Shown here: positions 56,055 to 64,000 of the stretch, one piece after another | Layout of the letters: every line of letters begins with the position of its first letter | Position numbering within the stretch: position 1 is the stretch's first letter | Assembly: GCA_016795205.1 (NCBI GenBank) | Contig: JAEUHZ010000072.1 | Location: 1 to 64,000, forward strand | Direction: 5' to 3' | Length of the DNA: 64,000 bases | Source of the DNA: Planctomycetota bacterium | GTDB lineage: Bacteria; Planctomycetota; UBA1135; GCA-002686595 | Position numbers and translations under genes: made by a program | The notes under the pieces: model-generated | What the model was told of the DNA's origin: nothing | Database searches by the model: none | The model's input: the letters and a program-made list of their open reading frames with translations, nothing else

Positions 56055-56936
56055 ATGAGCGCCACCGCCGCACCCACGATCGACGCCGCCACGCTGGAAC
56101 GCATCCTCGAGGAGATCGCGCGCCAGATCCTCGAGCACGGCCCGGAGAGCCTCTCGGGCTGGGGCTGCTCCTCGATCTGCGTGGAGCTCTGCCCCGAGCG
56201 CGTCAGCGAGGTCGTCCACGCCGGGGCCTGCCGGGTCGGGGTTCGCCCCGGCGACTCCGCGCGCCTGGGCGGCCTGGCCGGTGCGATCGACCACACCCTG
56301 CTCAAGCCCGAGGCCACGGCGGCGGAGGTCGACCGCCTGTGCGACGAAGCCCGCACGCACCGCTTCGCCAGCGTCTGCGTGAATGGCACCTGGGTGCGGC
56401 GTTGCGCCGAGATCGTGGCCGGCTCGGGCGTCGCGGTGTGCTGCGTCGTCGGGTTCCCGCTCGGCGCCAACGTGACCGAGGTCAAGGTCTACGAAGCGCG
56501 CCGCGCCATCGAGGACGGCGCCTGCGAGATCGACATGGTGCTCAACGTCGGTGCTCTGAAGTCCGGCGACCGCGAGTTCGTGCGGCGCGACATCGCCGCC
56601 GTCGCGGAGACCTGCCACAGGCTGGGCGCCAAGCTCAAGGTGATCCTCGAGACCGCGCTGCTCACCGACGCGGAGAAGGTCGCGGCCTGCGAGGCCGCGC
56701 GGGCGGCCGGGGCCGATTTCGTGAAGACATCGACCGGCTTCTCAAAAGGTGGCGCCACCATCCAAGATGTTGCATTGATGCGCTCGGTCGTGGGGCCAAC
56801 GCTGGGGGTCAAGGCCTCGGGCGGCATCCGCGACGCGCGGGATGCCCAGGCGATGCTGGCCGCCGGCGCGACGCGGCTGGGGGCGTCGGCCAGCGTGGCG
56901 ATCGTCCGCGGGGAGCAGGGCGGCGGGGCCTACTGA
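56055..56936 (+). CDS. deoC: Deoxyribose-phosphate aldolase with Cys-rich microcompartment-type extension
   Basis: The 293-residue enzyme splits 2-deoxyribose 5-phosphate to glyceraldehyde 3-phosphate and acetaldehyde. Catalytic residues are intact: Asp160 ([12 protein letters not shown]), Schiff-base Lys224 ([10 protein letters not shown]) and Lys253 ([10 protein letters not shown]). About 75 extra N-terminal residues include an amphipathic helix ([19 protein letters not shown], 11-29) typical of microcompartment targeting and four cysteines (Cys38, 42, 46, 59; CX3CX3CX12C) that could bind a metal. Acetaldehyde is the kind of volatile product kept inside compartments. Start at ATG 56055. Confidence 0.93.
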   Translation: MSATAAPTIDAATLERILEEIARQILEHGPESLSGWGCSSICVELCPERVSEVVHAGACRVGVRPGDSARLGGLAGAIDHTLLKPEATAAEVDRLCDEARTHRFASVCVNGTWVRRCAEIVAGSGVAVCCVVGFPLGANVTEVKVYEARRAIEDGACEIDMVLNVGALKSGDREFVRRDIAAVAETCHRLGAKLKVILETALLTDAEKVAACEAARAAGADFVKTSTGFSKGGATIQDVALMRSVVGPTLGVKASGGIRDARDAQAMLAAGATRLGASASVAIVRGEQGGGAY

Positions 56937-56946
56937 GGCGGCGCGC

Positions 56947-57483
56947 TCAGCGCGCGGCCGGCCAGCCCGCCCCGTCATCGAGCGGCGCCTCGGCGCGGCG
57001 GGCCTCGGCCTCGTCGGCCAGGAGCTGGCTCGCGATCAGGAACTCGTCCGGGGCCGGGCCCGTGGCCGGGGCGACCAGCTCGACCTCGCTGGGGGAAGCC
57101 CCGACCTCCCCGGCCAGCTGGCAGACGCGCAGCACGTCGAGCACCCGGTCCTCGAGGCGGCGGCCAGCGGGCTCTTGGAACACGAATTCGGCCTCGCCGC
57201 GCAGCACGGCCGCGCTGTCGATCCGCGGCAGGTCGGAGGGCCCCACGACCCGCACGCGGGCCGAGCGGGTGCCGAAGCGGCTGCGCGCACGCAGCCCCCA
57301 GATGCGGATGCCGTCGTGCGCGCGGACGCGGAACTCGTCGACCTGGATCCCGTTCGTCGAGAGCTCCGGGCGGGGGATCAGGACCAGGGAGACCCGCGCG
57401 ATGCGCAACTCGCGCAGCCGGTTGCGCCAGTACCCGCTCTCCAGGAGCAGGGGGTGCAGATTCCCTCGATGTTCGACGCCCAT
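56947..57483 (-). CDS. Conserved hypothetical protein
   Basis: The 178-residue protein starts at ATG 57483. The body is strand-rich (RVSLVLIPRPELST; RVRAHDGIRIWGLRARSRFG; AEFVFQEPAGRRLEDRVLDVLRVCQLA). HDGIRIWG loosely recalls the N-terminal strand of acetyl-xylan-esterase-like proteins, but no nucleophile motif is present. A longer frame to 57843 has GC-artefact composition, so it is not used. It converges with deoC after 10 nt. Function unknown. Confidence 0.55.
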   Translation of the reverse strand: MGVEHRGNLHPLLLESGYWRNRLRELRIARVSLVLIPRPELSTNGIQVDEFRVRAHDGIRIWGLRARSRFGTRSARVRVVGPSDLPRIDSAAVLRGEAEFVFQEPAGRRLEDRVLDVLRVCQLAGEVGASPSEVELVAPATGPAPDEFLIASQLLADEAEARRAEAPLDDGAGWPAAR

Positions 57484-57901
57484 CCGGGGGCGGAGCCGCC
57501 TCCCCCGGGCGGCCCGAATGCGATTTCCCTGGCGTTTCCCGGCGATTTCCGCCACGCGGAAGCGGCTTCCCACCCGCCCGAGAGGCCCCGGGGGCGCGCC
57601 GCTCGCGCTGGGCCTGGGCACCGCGGCGGGTTCCCCCGGTCCGCTCGGGGGCACCGGACCGGCGCCCGGCGTTCGGACGCGCGGGGGGCTGTCCGGGTCC
57701 AGCCCGGCGGGGTTCGCGACCCCTCGGATACGGATCCCATGCTTTCCGTCCCCTTCACGCCCCGAGCGCGAGCGCGGTAGGATCCGCCGCCCGCCGGTCG
57801 GTCCGACCGCACGGATGCCCCTCCGACCCCCCGACCGCGGCACCGCGCCTCCAGCGCCGGCCCGCGTTGCCGACCTCTCTCCTCACTCCGGGAGCCCCCG
57901 C
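57484..57901. promoter_or_regulatory. Gene-free interval between 56947-57483 and the amidohydrolase array
   Basis: These 418 bases have no convincing gene. A GC hairpin at 57486-57506 lies just upstream of the minus-strand start. TAGGAT (57778-57783) with TTCACG (57754-57759, 18-nt spacer) is a candidate promoter for the plus-strand array, 118 nt before its start. The rest shows nothing recognisable. Confidence 0.4.
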
Positions 57902-59317
57902 ATGCACACGAACGTGGGCTGGCTCGCGCTCGTCCTGGCCGGCACCGCCGGCGCACAGGACGGTGCGGCGCCGGCGCGCGAGACCCTCTTGGTCCGCGCC
58001 GAGCACGTGATCGTCGCCCCCGGCCGCGTGCTCGACGCGGCGCAGGTCCTCGTCCGGGATGGACGCATCGTGGCCGTCGGCCAGGACCTCGAGGCGCCCG
58101 CCGGAGCGCGCGTGCTCGAAGGCCGCTGGGTGTGCGCCGGCTTCATCGATCCCTGGTCCGCGCTGGGCATGGCAGCAGACGGGCTCGCGGAGCTGAACGC
58201 CACCGCGGCGACGCGCTCGATCGACGGCTTCGACCCGTTCAGCCTCGACCACCTGCGGCGCGAAGCGCTGCGCGCCGGCGTCACGAGCGCGCGGGTCCAG
58301 CTCGGCGCGCAGGCCCGCATCGGCGGCTTGGGCGCTGTCGTGCGGCTCGTGCCCGGGCTCGGCCGTGACGAGGCCGTCGTCGCGGAGCACAGCAACCTGT
58401 GGATGAGCGCGGGCCTGAGCCTGCCGACTGGGATGCAGTTCGTCGAGACGCCCGACGGCTTCCAGATGGTCTCGGGCAACCGTGCACAGGATCCCTTCGA
58501 CCGCGTCGAGTCCGTCGACCGCATCGTCAGCGCGCTCCAGGCCGGCCGCAACTATCTCATCGCGCAGAACGAGCATCGCCACGAGCTCGAGGACTGGAAG
58601 AAGAAGATCGCGGAGAAGGAAGCCGAGCTCGAGAAGGAGTCCAAGAAGGCCAAGAAGGACCGCGAGAAGGCCCAGAAGGACGCCGAGGAGAAGGGCAAGC
58701 CGTTCGAGGAGAAGAAGTACAAGGAAGACAAGAAGCCCGCGACCCCCCGCTTCGACGAGGACAACGAGGTCATCGCGCGCGCCGTGGACGGTCGCCTGCC
58801 GCTGCTCATCGCGGCCGAGCGCGAGGCGGAGATCCGCGCGCTGCTCGCCGGCACGGCCTCCCATGGCCGGCTGCGCCTGGTGCTCGCGGGTGGCAGCGAA
58901 GCCGTGCACCACGCGACCGAGCTGGCCGAGCGCCGCATCCCGGTCCTGGTGTGGCCCGCGCCGCTGGGGCGGGGCCGACCCGACGAGCTCGAAGCCCATG
59001 ATCTGTCGCTGGCGGGGCGGCTGTCCGGCGCCGGAGTGCGCGTGCTGCTCGGCTCCGGCGGCCGCGACCCGTCCGCGACCCGCGACCTGCCGCTGCTCGC
59101 CGGACTGGCGGTGGCCCATGGCCTGCCCAGCGCCAAAGCCTTCGAGGCCCTGACCCTCGGCGCAGCCCGTGCACTCGACGTGGCCGACCGCCTCGGGACG
59201 GTCGAGGCCGGCAAGGACGCCGATCTGCTGATCCTCGATGGCCCGCCGCTGGCCTCGACGACGAACGTGCGCTTCACGATCTCCTCGGGCCGCGTCGTCG
59301 TGACGCCGGAGAACTAG
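57902..59317 (+). CDS. Amidohydrolase-fold protein 1, lacks HxH metal motif; contains charged coiled-coil insert
   Basis: The 471-residue exported protein (signal to about 18, GTAGAQ) has the amidohydrolase N-terminal strand pattern (LLVRAEHVIVAPGRVLDAAQVLVRDGRIVAVG) and C-terminal RLGTVEAGKDADLLILDGPPL in outline. Where metal enzymes have PGxxDxHxH it reads AGFIDPWSALG, so the first two His ligands are gone. Residues about 231-280 are an added Lys/Glu-rich coiled coil (KKKIAEKEAELEKE...KKYKEDKK). The likely fate is a non-catalytic or changed fold member. First gene of five. Confidence 0.8.
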   Translation: MHTNVGWLALVLAGTAGAQDGAAPARETLLVRAEHVIVAPGRVLDAAQVLVRDGRIVAVGQDLEAPAGARVLEGRWVCAGFIDPWSALGMAADGLAELNATAATRSIDGFDPFSLDHLRREALRAGVTSARVQLGAQARIGGLGAVVRLVPGLGRDEAVVAEHSNLWMSAGLSLPTGMQFVETPDGFQMVSGNRAQDPFDRVESVDRIVSALQAGRNYLIAQNEHRHELEDWKKKIAEKEAELEKESKKAKKDREKAQKDAEEKGKPFEEKKYKEDKKPATPRFDEDNEVIARAVDGRLPLLIAAEREAEIRALLAGTASHGRLRLVLAGGSEAVHHATELAERRIPVLVWPAPLGRGRPDELEAHDLSLAGRLSGAGVRVLLGSGGRDPSATRDLPLLAGLAVAHGLPSAKAFEALTLGAARALDVADRLGTVEAGKDADLLILDGPPLASTTNVRFTISSGRVVVTPEN

Positions 59318-59320
59318 CCC

Positions 59321-60418
59321 TTGATCGACATCCTCTTCGCGTTCGCGACGGCGGTCCTGCCCGCCGAAGGGACGCTCGCGATCCGCGCCCGCGCGGTCTG
59401 GACCGGCGCGGCCGTCCTGGAGAACGCCGTGGTCGTCGTGGCCGACGGCCGCATCCGCTCGGTGGGAGCCGAGGCGCCGCGCGGCGTCGAGGTCCTGGAG
59501 CACCCCGGCGTGCTCACGGCCGGCCTCATCGCGCTGCACGGGCCGGCGGGCGCCGTGGGCGAGACGTCCGACGGGACGCGCCCGGCGCTACCCGAGGCGC
59601 GCGTCGGGCTGGCGGTCGACCCGCGTTCGGTCGAGCTCGTCGCGCTGCACGCGGCGGGCATCACGAGCATCCTCGTGACGCCCGACCCGGCCGGCATCAC
59701 GGCCGGCACGAGCGCGCTGGTGCGCACCGCGGACGGCAGCATCCTGCGCGACCCGGCGCACTTGAGCCTGGTGTTCTCGGCCGAGGGCCTGGCTGGGAAC
59801 CGCGCGCCCACCAGCCGCTCGGGCGCGCTGGCCATGCTGGACGAGCTGTTCGCGGGCACGCGCGGGCACGTCGCCGACGCCAAGGCCGGGCGCCTGCCGT
59901 GCCTGTTCGAGGTGCGCGAGCGCGACGACGTCCAGCGTGCCGTGGCCTTCGCGCGCCAGCGCAAGCTCGCGGGCGCGCTGCACGGCGCCGCGTTGTCCGG
60001 CGAGCTCGCCAGCGCCATCCGCGGCTCGGGGCTGGCCGTGATCTCCCCGGTGCTGGGCGTCGGCACGCCGCGTCGCGTCCTCGACGCGGTGGCCCAGCTC
60101 GCCAAGGAAGAGGTGCCCTTCGGGTTCGGGCTCGACGCGCCCTGGAATCACCAGGATTCGCTGCGCCTGTCGGCCGTCCTGTGCCTGCGCGCCGGCCTCG
60201 ACCGAGCGGCCGCGTGGCGCGCGCTGACCGCGAACGCCGCGCGCATCGCGGGGGCCGGGGACCGCGTCGGGCGCATCGAGCGCGGGCTCGACGCCGACCT
60301 GGTCCTGTGGAGCGGCGACCCGCTCGATCTCGCGAGTCGCGCCGAGGTCGTGTTCACGCGCGGCGTCGCGCGCACGATCCAGCACGCGGTCCCCGCTCCC
60401 GAGGAGGTCCGCCGATGA
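59321..60418 (+). CDS. Amidohydrolase-fold protein 2, lacks HxH metal motif
   Basis: The 365-residue protein starts at TTG 59321, 3 nt after gene 1. It has RARAVWTGAAVLENAVVVVADGRIRSVG, and near the end RVGRIERGLDADLVLWSGDPL. The metal-site stretch is TAGLIALHGPAG, with a single His and no HxH. Signal peptide is short and weak. Stop overlaps the next start (ATGA) following GAGGAGG. Confidence 0.75.
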   Translation: MIDILFAFATAVLPAEGTLAIRARAVWTGAAVLENAVVVVADGRIRSVGAEAPRGVEVLEHPGVLTAGLIALHGPAGAVGETSDGTRPALPEARVGLAVDPRSVELVALHAAGITSILVTPDPAGITAGTSALVRTADGSILRDPAHLSLVFSAEGLAGNRAPTSRSGALAMLDELFAGTRGHVADAKAGRLPCLFEVRERDDVQRAVAFARQRKLAGALHGAALSGELASAIRGSGLAVISPVLGVGTPRRVLDAVAQLAKEEVPFGFGLDAPWNHQDSLRLSAVLCLRAGLDRAAAWRALTANAARIAGAGDRVGRIERGLDADLVLWSGDPLDLASRAEVVFTRGVARTIQHAVPAPEEVRR

Positions 60419-61653
60419 GCCTGCTCCCCATCGCGTTCCTGGCCCTGGCGGCTCAGGAGACGACCACGCGCGCCTGGACGATCCAGGCCGAGCGCGTCTA
60501 CACGGGCACCGGCCGCAACCTGGAGCAGGGCTTCGTCGTGGTCAACGGCGGCAAGATCGCGGCCGTGACGCCCGACGTCGGCGGTGACGGCGGACGGCCG
60601 CGCGATCAACTGCGCGCCTATGCCGTGACCGCCGGCTTGGTCGACGCCGGGGTGCGCGTGACGAACTGGTTCAGCGTCGAGCAGTCCAGCGAGGTGACGC
60701 CCCATCTGCGCGTCGCCGACACGCTCGATCCGTTCGCGCTCGACTGGGACCGACAGGTCAGGAACGGCGTCACGACCGTGCTCGTATCGCCCGTCGACCG
60801 CAACGTGATCGGCGGGTTGTCCGTGGTGCTCAAGACCGCCGGCCCGGATTCGATCGCGGAGCGCACGGTCAAGGCCGACGCCGTGCTGCGCGGCTCGATG
60901 GGCTCCGACCCCAGCGCCGGCAACCGCCCGGCTTCCGGGCGGCCGGCGACGTTCTACGCGCGCCGCCCGACGACCCGCATGGGCGTCGAGTGGGAGTGGC
61001 GCAACGCGTTCTTCACCGCGGCCGAGAACCGCGCCTCGAAGGACCCGGGCACGTCGACGCTCGTCGCCGCCCTGCAGGGCAAGCTGCCGATCTTCGTGCA
61101 GGCTTGGGTCACGCAGGACATCCGCACGGCGGTGTTCCTGCGCGAGGAGGTCCAAGCGCGTCCGGAGTTCGCCGGCATGAACACGCCGCGCTTCGTGATC
61201 GACGCGGCGGCCGAGGCCTGGAAGGAACCGCAGCTCCTCGTGCGCAGCAAGACGCCCGTCGTCCTGCCGCCCTTCCCGGCCGAGGGCCGCACGCGCGAGG
61301 GCGCGCAGATGGCCTGGAACGTGGCCAAGGTGCTCGAGGACGCCGGGGTGCCGTTCGCGCTCTCCAGCCATGGCTCGGGCGAGGTCGACTCGCGCCTCGC
61401 GATGCAGGCCGGCTACGCCATGTCGGGCGGCCTCGGCTTCGACAGCGCGCTGGCCGCCGTGACCTCGACGCCGGCCAAGCTGCTCGGCGTCGACCAGCGG
61501 GTCGGGACCATCGAGGTCGGCAAGGATGCCGACCTCGTCCTGTGGAGCGGCGAGCCCTTTCAGCCGGGCTCGCGGGTCGTCGCGACGATCGTCGACGGCG
61601 TGCTGCGCTACGAAGGCTGGACGGCCGTGCAAGGCGCCGCGCTCACGCGCTGA
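60415..61653 (+). CDS. Amidohydrolase-fold protein 3, lacks HxH metal motif
   Basis: The 412-residue exported protein has TIQAERVYTGTGRNLEQGFVVVNGGKIAAV in its first strand layer and QRVGTIEVGKDADLVLWSGEPF at the end. In the metal-site position it reads TAGLVDAGVRV; no HxH. The central region VLVSPVDRNVIGGLSVVLKTAG is shared with gene 5. ALSSHGSGEVD replaces the family's conserved Asp ligand loop. Substrate unknown. Confidence 0.75.
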   Translation: MSLLPIAFLALAAQETTTRAWTIQAERVYTGTGRNLEQGFVVVNGGKIAAVTPDVGGDGGRPRDQLRAYAVTAGLVDAGVRVTNWFSVEQSSEVTPHLRVADTLDPFALDWDRQVRNGVTTVLVSPVDRNVIGGLSVVLKTAGPDSIAERTVKADAVLRGSMGSDPSAGNRPASGRPATFYARRPTTRMGVEWEWRNAFFTAAENRASKDPGTSTLVAALQGKLPIFVQAWVTQDIRTAVFLREEVQARPEFAGMNTPRFVIDAAAEAWKEPQLLVRSKTPVVLPPFPAEGRTREGAQMAWNVAKVLEDAGVPFALSSHGSGEVDSRLAMQAGYAMSGGLGFDSALAAVTSTPAKLLGVDQRVGTIEVGKDADLVLWSGEPFQPGSRVVATIVDGVLRYEGWTAVQGAALTR

Positions 61654-61656
61654 TCC

Positions 61657-63132
61657 ATGAACATCGAATCCCTGAACGTCCGGAGCCGATCGATGACCAT
61701 CCTTCCGAAGCCCGCGGCCGCTGCCGCGGGCCTGCTCGTCGCCACCGTGTGCCTGGCTCCCGAGGCGTCGGCCGGCGATGGCCGCCTCGTGATCAAGGTC
61801 GGCCGCATCGTCACGAACGCCGGGCCGGACATCGAGAACGGCACGATCGTGATCGAGGGTGGCCGCATCCGCAGCGTCGGCAAGGACGCCGAGTCGCGTT
61901 GGGACGCGGAAGTGCTCGATCACCCGGAGCTGGTGGCTTTCCCGGGCTGGGTCGAGGCGCACTCCATGCGCGGCATGGACCGCCCGAACGAGAACATCGA
62001 GGTCGCTCCGTTCCTCGACGTGCGCGACTCGATCGACCCGATCAGCTTCTACTTCGAGGACTGCCTGCGGCAGGGCGTGCTGGCGATCAACGTGCAGCAG
62101 GGCCCGCTGTGCGCCGTCGGCGCGCAGGGTCGCGTCGTCAAGCCGTTCGGCTTGACGATCGAGGAGATGACCCTGCGCCCCGCGTCGGGGATCAAGATCT
62201 CGACCACCCGCCCAGGACGCTCGCGCGCCCTGCAGGCCCAGTCCGTGCGGCGCGCGTTCCGCGACCTGCGCACGCACCTCGAGAAGCTCGTCCAGGACAA
62301 GAAGGACGGGCGCGACACGGCGCGCCGCGAAGCCCTGTTCCAGGGTCGCGACCCGGACACGGCCGACAACAAGAAGGGCCGGGCGATGGAAGGCTCGGCG
62401 CCGTGGAAGGTCAAGGACTTCGAGATCGTCCCGCGCGGACACGTGGACGAGAAGCAGGAGCCGCTCCTGCGCCTGGTCGAGGGCAAGCTGATGGCCTTCG
62501 TCTCGTGCGATGGCGCCGTAGCGGTCGTGCAGGCGCTCGAGATCGCCCGCGAGAACGGCTTCCTCGCCAACACGGTCCTGGTGCTGGACGGCGACGCCTG
62601 GAAGGCCGCGGACCGCATCGCCGAGGCCGGGGTTCCGGTGGTCCTGTCCCCGCAGCTGCTCTACACGGAGCGCGATCCGATCACCGGCAAGGAGATCGAG
62701 ACCTTCGTGCCGGGAGTCTTCCGCGAGAAGAAGGTGCGCTTCGCGCTCCAGTCGCTGAACCCGAGCTCGCAGTCGTTGTGGTTCCAGGCCGCGACCTGCG
62801 TGGGCTACGGGATCCCGCGCGACGAGGCCATCGCGGCCGCGACCAAGGTGCCCGCCGACATCCTGCGCCTGGGCGACCGGTTGGGCACGATCGAGAAGGG
62901 CAAGGACGGCAACATCCTGCTCCTCTCCGGCGACCCGCTGGCCGTCACGACCAACGTCCAGTACGTGGTCCTCGACGGCAACCTGGTCTACGACCGCAGC
63001 AAGGACCGCCGCGTGATGCAGATCCTCGAGGGGGTCGAGCAACCGAACGCGGCGCCGATCGGCACCGACGACGCGGAGGACGTCGACCCGCACTCCGGCG
63101 AGAAGAAGACCAAGACCCCGAAGAAGGACTGA
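61657..63132 (+). CDS. Amidohydrolase-fold protein 4, lacks HxH metal motif
   Basis: The 491-residue protein has a signal peptide (about 1-38, ending ASAGDG), VIKVGRIVTNAGPDIENGTIVIEGGRIRSVG and DRLGTIEKGKDGNILLLSGDPL. In the metal-site position it reads FPGWVEAHSMRGMDR: one His, not HxH. A Lys/Glu-rich tail (SGEKKTKTPKKD) ends it. A second Met (12 residues in) is an alternative start. Confidence 0.75.
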   Translation: MNIESLNVRSRSMTILPKPAAAAAGLLVATVCLAPEASAGDGRLVIKVGRIVTNAGPDIENGTIVIEGGRIRSVGKDAESRWDAEVLDHPELVAFPGWVEAHSMRGMDRPNENIEVAPFLDVRDSIDPISFYFEDCLRQGVLAINVQQGPLCAVGAQGRVVKPFGLTIEEMTLRPASGIKISTTRPGRSRALQAQSVRRAFRDLRTHLEKLVQDKKDGRDTARREALFQGRDPDTADNKKGRAMEGSAPWKVKDFEIVPRGHVDEKQEPLLRLVEGKLMAFVSCDGAVAVVQALEIARENGFLANTVLVLDGDAWKAADRIAEAGVPVVLSPQLLYTERDPITGKEIETFVPGVFREKKVRFALQSLNPSSQSLWFQAATCVGYGIPRDEAIAAATKVPADILRLGDRLGTIEKGKDGNILLLSGDPLAVTTNVQYVVLDGNLVYDRSKDRRVMQILEGVEQPNAAPIGTDDAEDVDPHSGEKKTKTPKKD

Positions 63133-63135
63133 TCG

Positions 63136-64000
63136 ATGAGCTTTGCGCTCCTCCTCGCGCTGGCCGCGATCCATCCTGCGCCCCTGGCCTCGAGCGGCAC
63201 CGTCGCGCTGCGCGCCGGGACCGTGCACGCCGTGGAGGGCGGCCGCGTCTTCGCGAATGGCGTCGTGCTGGTCCGCGACGGGCGCGTGGTCGCCGTCGGC
63301 TCCGACCTCCCGATCCCGCCGGGCGTGCGCGTGGTCGACTACGGTCCGGATGCCGTGATCACCCCGGGCCTGGTGTCGGCCGACAGCAACTACGGCGGGC
63401 CGCGGCCCGACGAACGCAGCGCGAATCCGTTCCTGCGCGCGGCCGACAACTTCGACCCCTACCAGTCGTACGTGTTCGCGCTCCAGGAAGGCGTCACGAC
63501 GACGTACCTCGCGCCGGCGCGCAACCGATTGGTGGCGGGCGTGGGCGCCGTGGTCAAGCTGGCCGGCGAGCGCGACGTCCAGGCGCGCACGCTGCGCGAC
63601 CCGGCGGCGATCCACGGGTCCCTGGGGCTCGACGCGCGCAGCGCGCCCGGGTACTGGAAGCCGCCCGTGCCGGCGACGGCCGACGTGGGTCTGGGCGTGG
63701 TGAAGCCGGAGCTGCCGCGCTCGCTGGCCGGTGCCGTGGTGGCCTTCCGCGAGCTCTTCGCGCTGGCGCAGCGCTCCGAGGCGGCGCCGGCGGCGGACGA
63801 GTACGGCGAGGGCGTCGGCGAGGAGCTGCGTGCGCTCATGCAGGCCCGCGTGCCCTGGCGTATCACGGCCGACACGGCACCCGAGATCCGCGCGCTCGTC
63901 GAGCTGTTCGCGCGGAACGGCCAGCCGCTCGTGGTCGACGGCGCCAACGAGGCCGCCGAGGTCGTGCGCGAGATCGTCGCGTCCGGCGCGTCCGTGATCG
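63136..64000 (+). CDS. Amidohydrolase-fold protein 5, lacks HxH metal motif (cut at right edge)
   Basis: The first 288 residues are visible. A signal peptide (about 1-20) precedes ALRAGTVHAVEGGRVFANGVVLVRDGRVVAVG; the metal site position reads TPGLVSADSNYGG, without HxH. VTTTYLAPARNRLVAGVGAVVKLAG matches the segment seen in gene 3. The C-terminal half lies outside the window, so integrity cannot be judged. Confidence 0.75.
   Translation, partial: MSFALLLALAAIHPAPLASSGTVALRAGTVHAVEGGRVFANGVVLVRDGRVVAVGSDLPIPPGVRVVDYGPDAVITPGLVSADSNYGGPRPDERSANPFLRAADNFDPYQSYVFALQEGVTTTYLAPARNRLVAGVGAVVKLAGERDVQARTLRDPAAIHGSLGLDARSAPGYWKPPVPATADVGLGVVKPELPRSLAGAVVAFRELFALAQRSEAAPAADEYGEGVGEELRALMQARVPWRITADTAPEIRALVELFARNGQPLVVDGANEAAEVVREIVASGASVI

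Noticed and set aside
56842..57780. 312-codon plus-strand frame after deoC
   Set aside because: It overlaps the minus-strand 178-residue gene, which has a better amino-acid composition, though neither is a known family.
60148..63615. 1155-codon minus-strand frame
   Set aside because: Antisense to the amidohydrolase array, with His/Arg-rich artefact composition.

Overview
The window is a densely coded, very GC-rich bacterial chromosome segment with about fifty protein genes, many joined by 1-4 nt stop/start overlaps (ATGA, GTGA, TTGA). An ECF sigma factor paired with a WD40-repeat serine/threonine kinase, a sulfatase, degenerate amidohydrolases, System II cytochrome c maturation and cargo-like DeoC/RpiB all point to a Planctomycetota-type organism. 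Other deep-branching Gram-negative lineages such as Myxococcota cannot be excluded. Numerous lipoproteins and a beta-barrel show a diderm envelope. I saw no rRNA, tRNA, CRISPR array or intact insertion sequence.

Layout. 1-8.8 kb: housekeeping and accessory genes (sulfatase, threonine dehydratase, renalase-like flavoprotein with a DUF2256 zinc protein, alpha/beta hydrolase, SOUL protein, AlbA_2 protein, GlsB/YeaQ membrane protein). 8.9-13.1 kb: duplicated-domain lipoprotein, ResB and CcsA. 13.2-23.6 kb: a DUF2959 lipoprotein, then a membrane NAD(P)H/FeS/FAD/di-heme-b fusion, a 23-heme cytochrome, an outer-membrane barrel, a 7-heme lipoprotein and an 11-heme lipoprotein. Together these look like a complete trans-envelope electron conduit with 41 c-type heme motifs. 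23.8-30.5 kb: TPR lipoprotein, DEDDy exonuclease, transketolase, small lipoprotein and a metalloprotease, with a 115-bp near-perfect palindrome at the convergent exonuclease/transketolase ends.

30.5-41.6 kb: a lipid or polyketide cluster in two divergent operons. One encodes YceI, a lipoprotein, a UbiG-like methyltransferase, an ICMT-like methyltransferase and a type III PKS. The other encodes an MMPL exporter, a flavoprotein, an unknown protein and a histidine kinase/sigma-54 response regulator pair. The PKS, ICMT-like and flavoprotein set resembles the srsABC phenolic-lipid pathway. 41.6-56.9 kb: nucleoside uptake and catabolism (deoB, deoA, nupC, punA, OPT transporter, rpiB, deoC), interrupted by a YqjDE-like trio, the ECF/kinase pair and a secreted protein. 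DeoC and RpiB both carry N-terminal amphipathic helices of the type that target enzymes into bacterial microcompartments. 57.9-64 kb: five tandem amidohydrolase-fold genes, the last cut by the window edge, all without the usual HxH metal motif.

The strongest candidates for undescribed biology are the electron conduit, the predicted microcompartment cargo pair, the srs-like cluster with its own exporter and regulators, and the inactive-looking amidohydrolase array.
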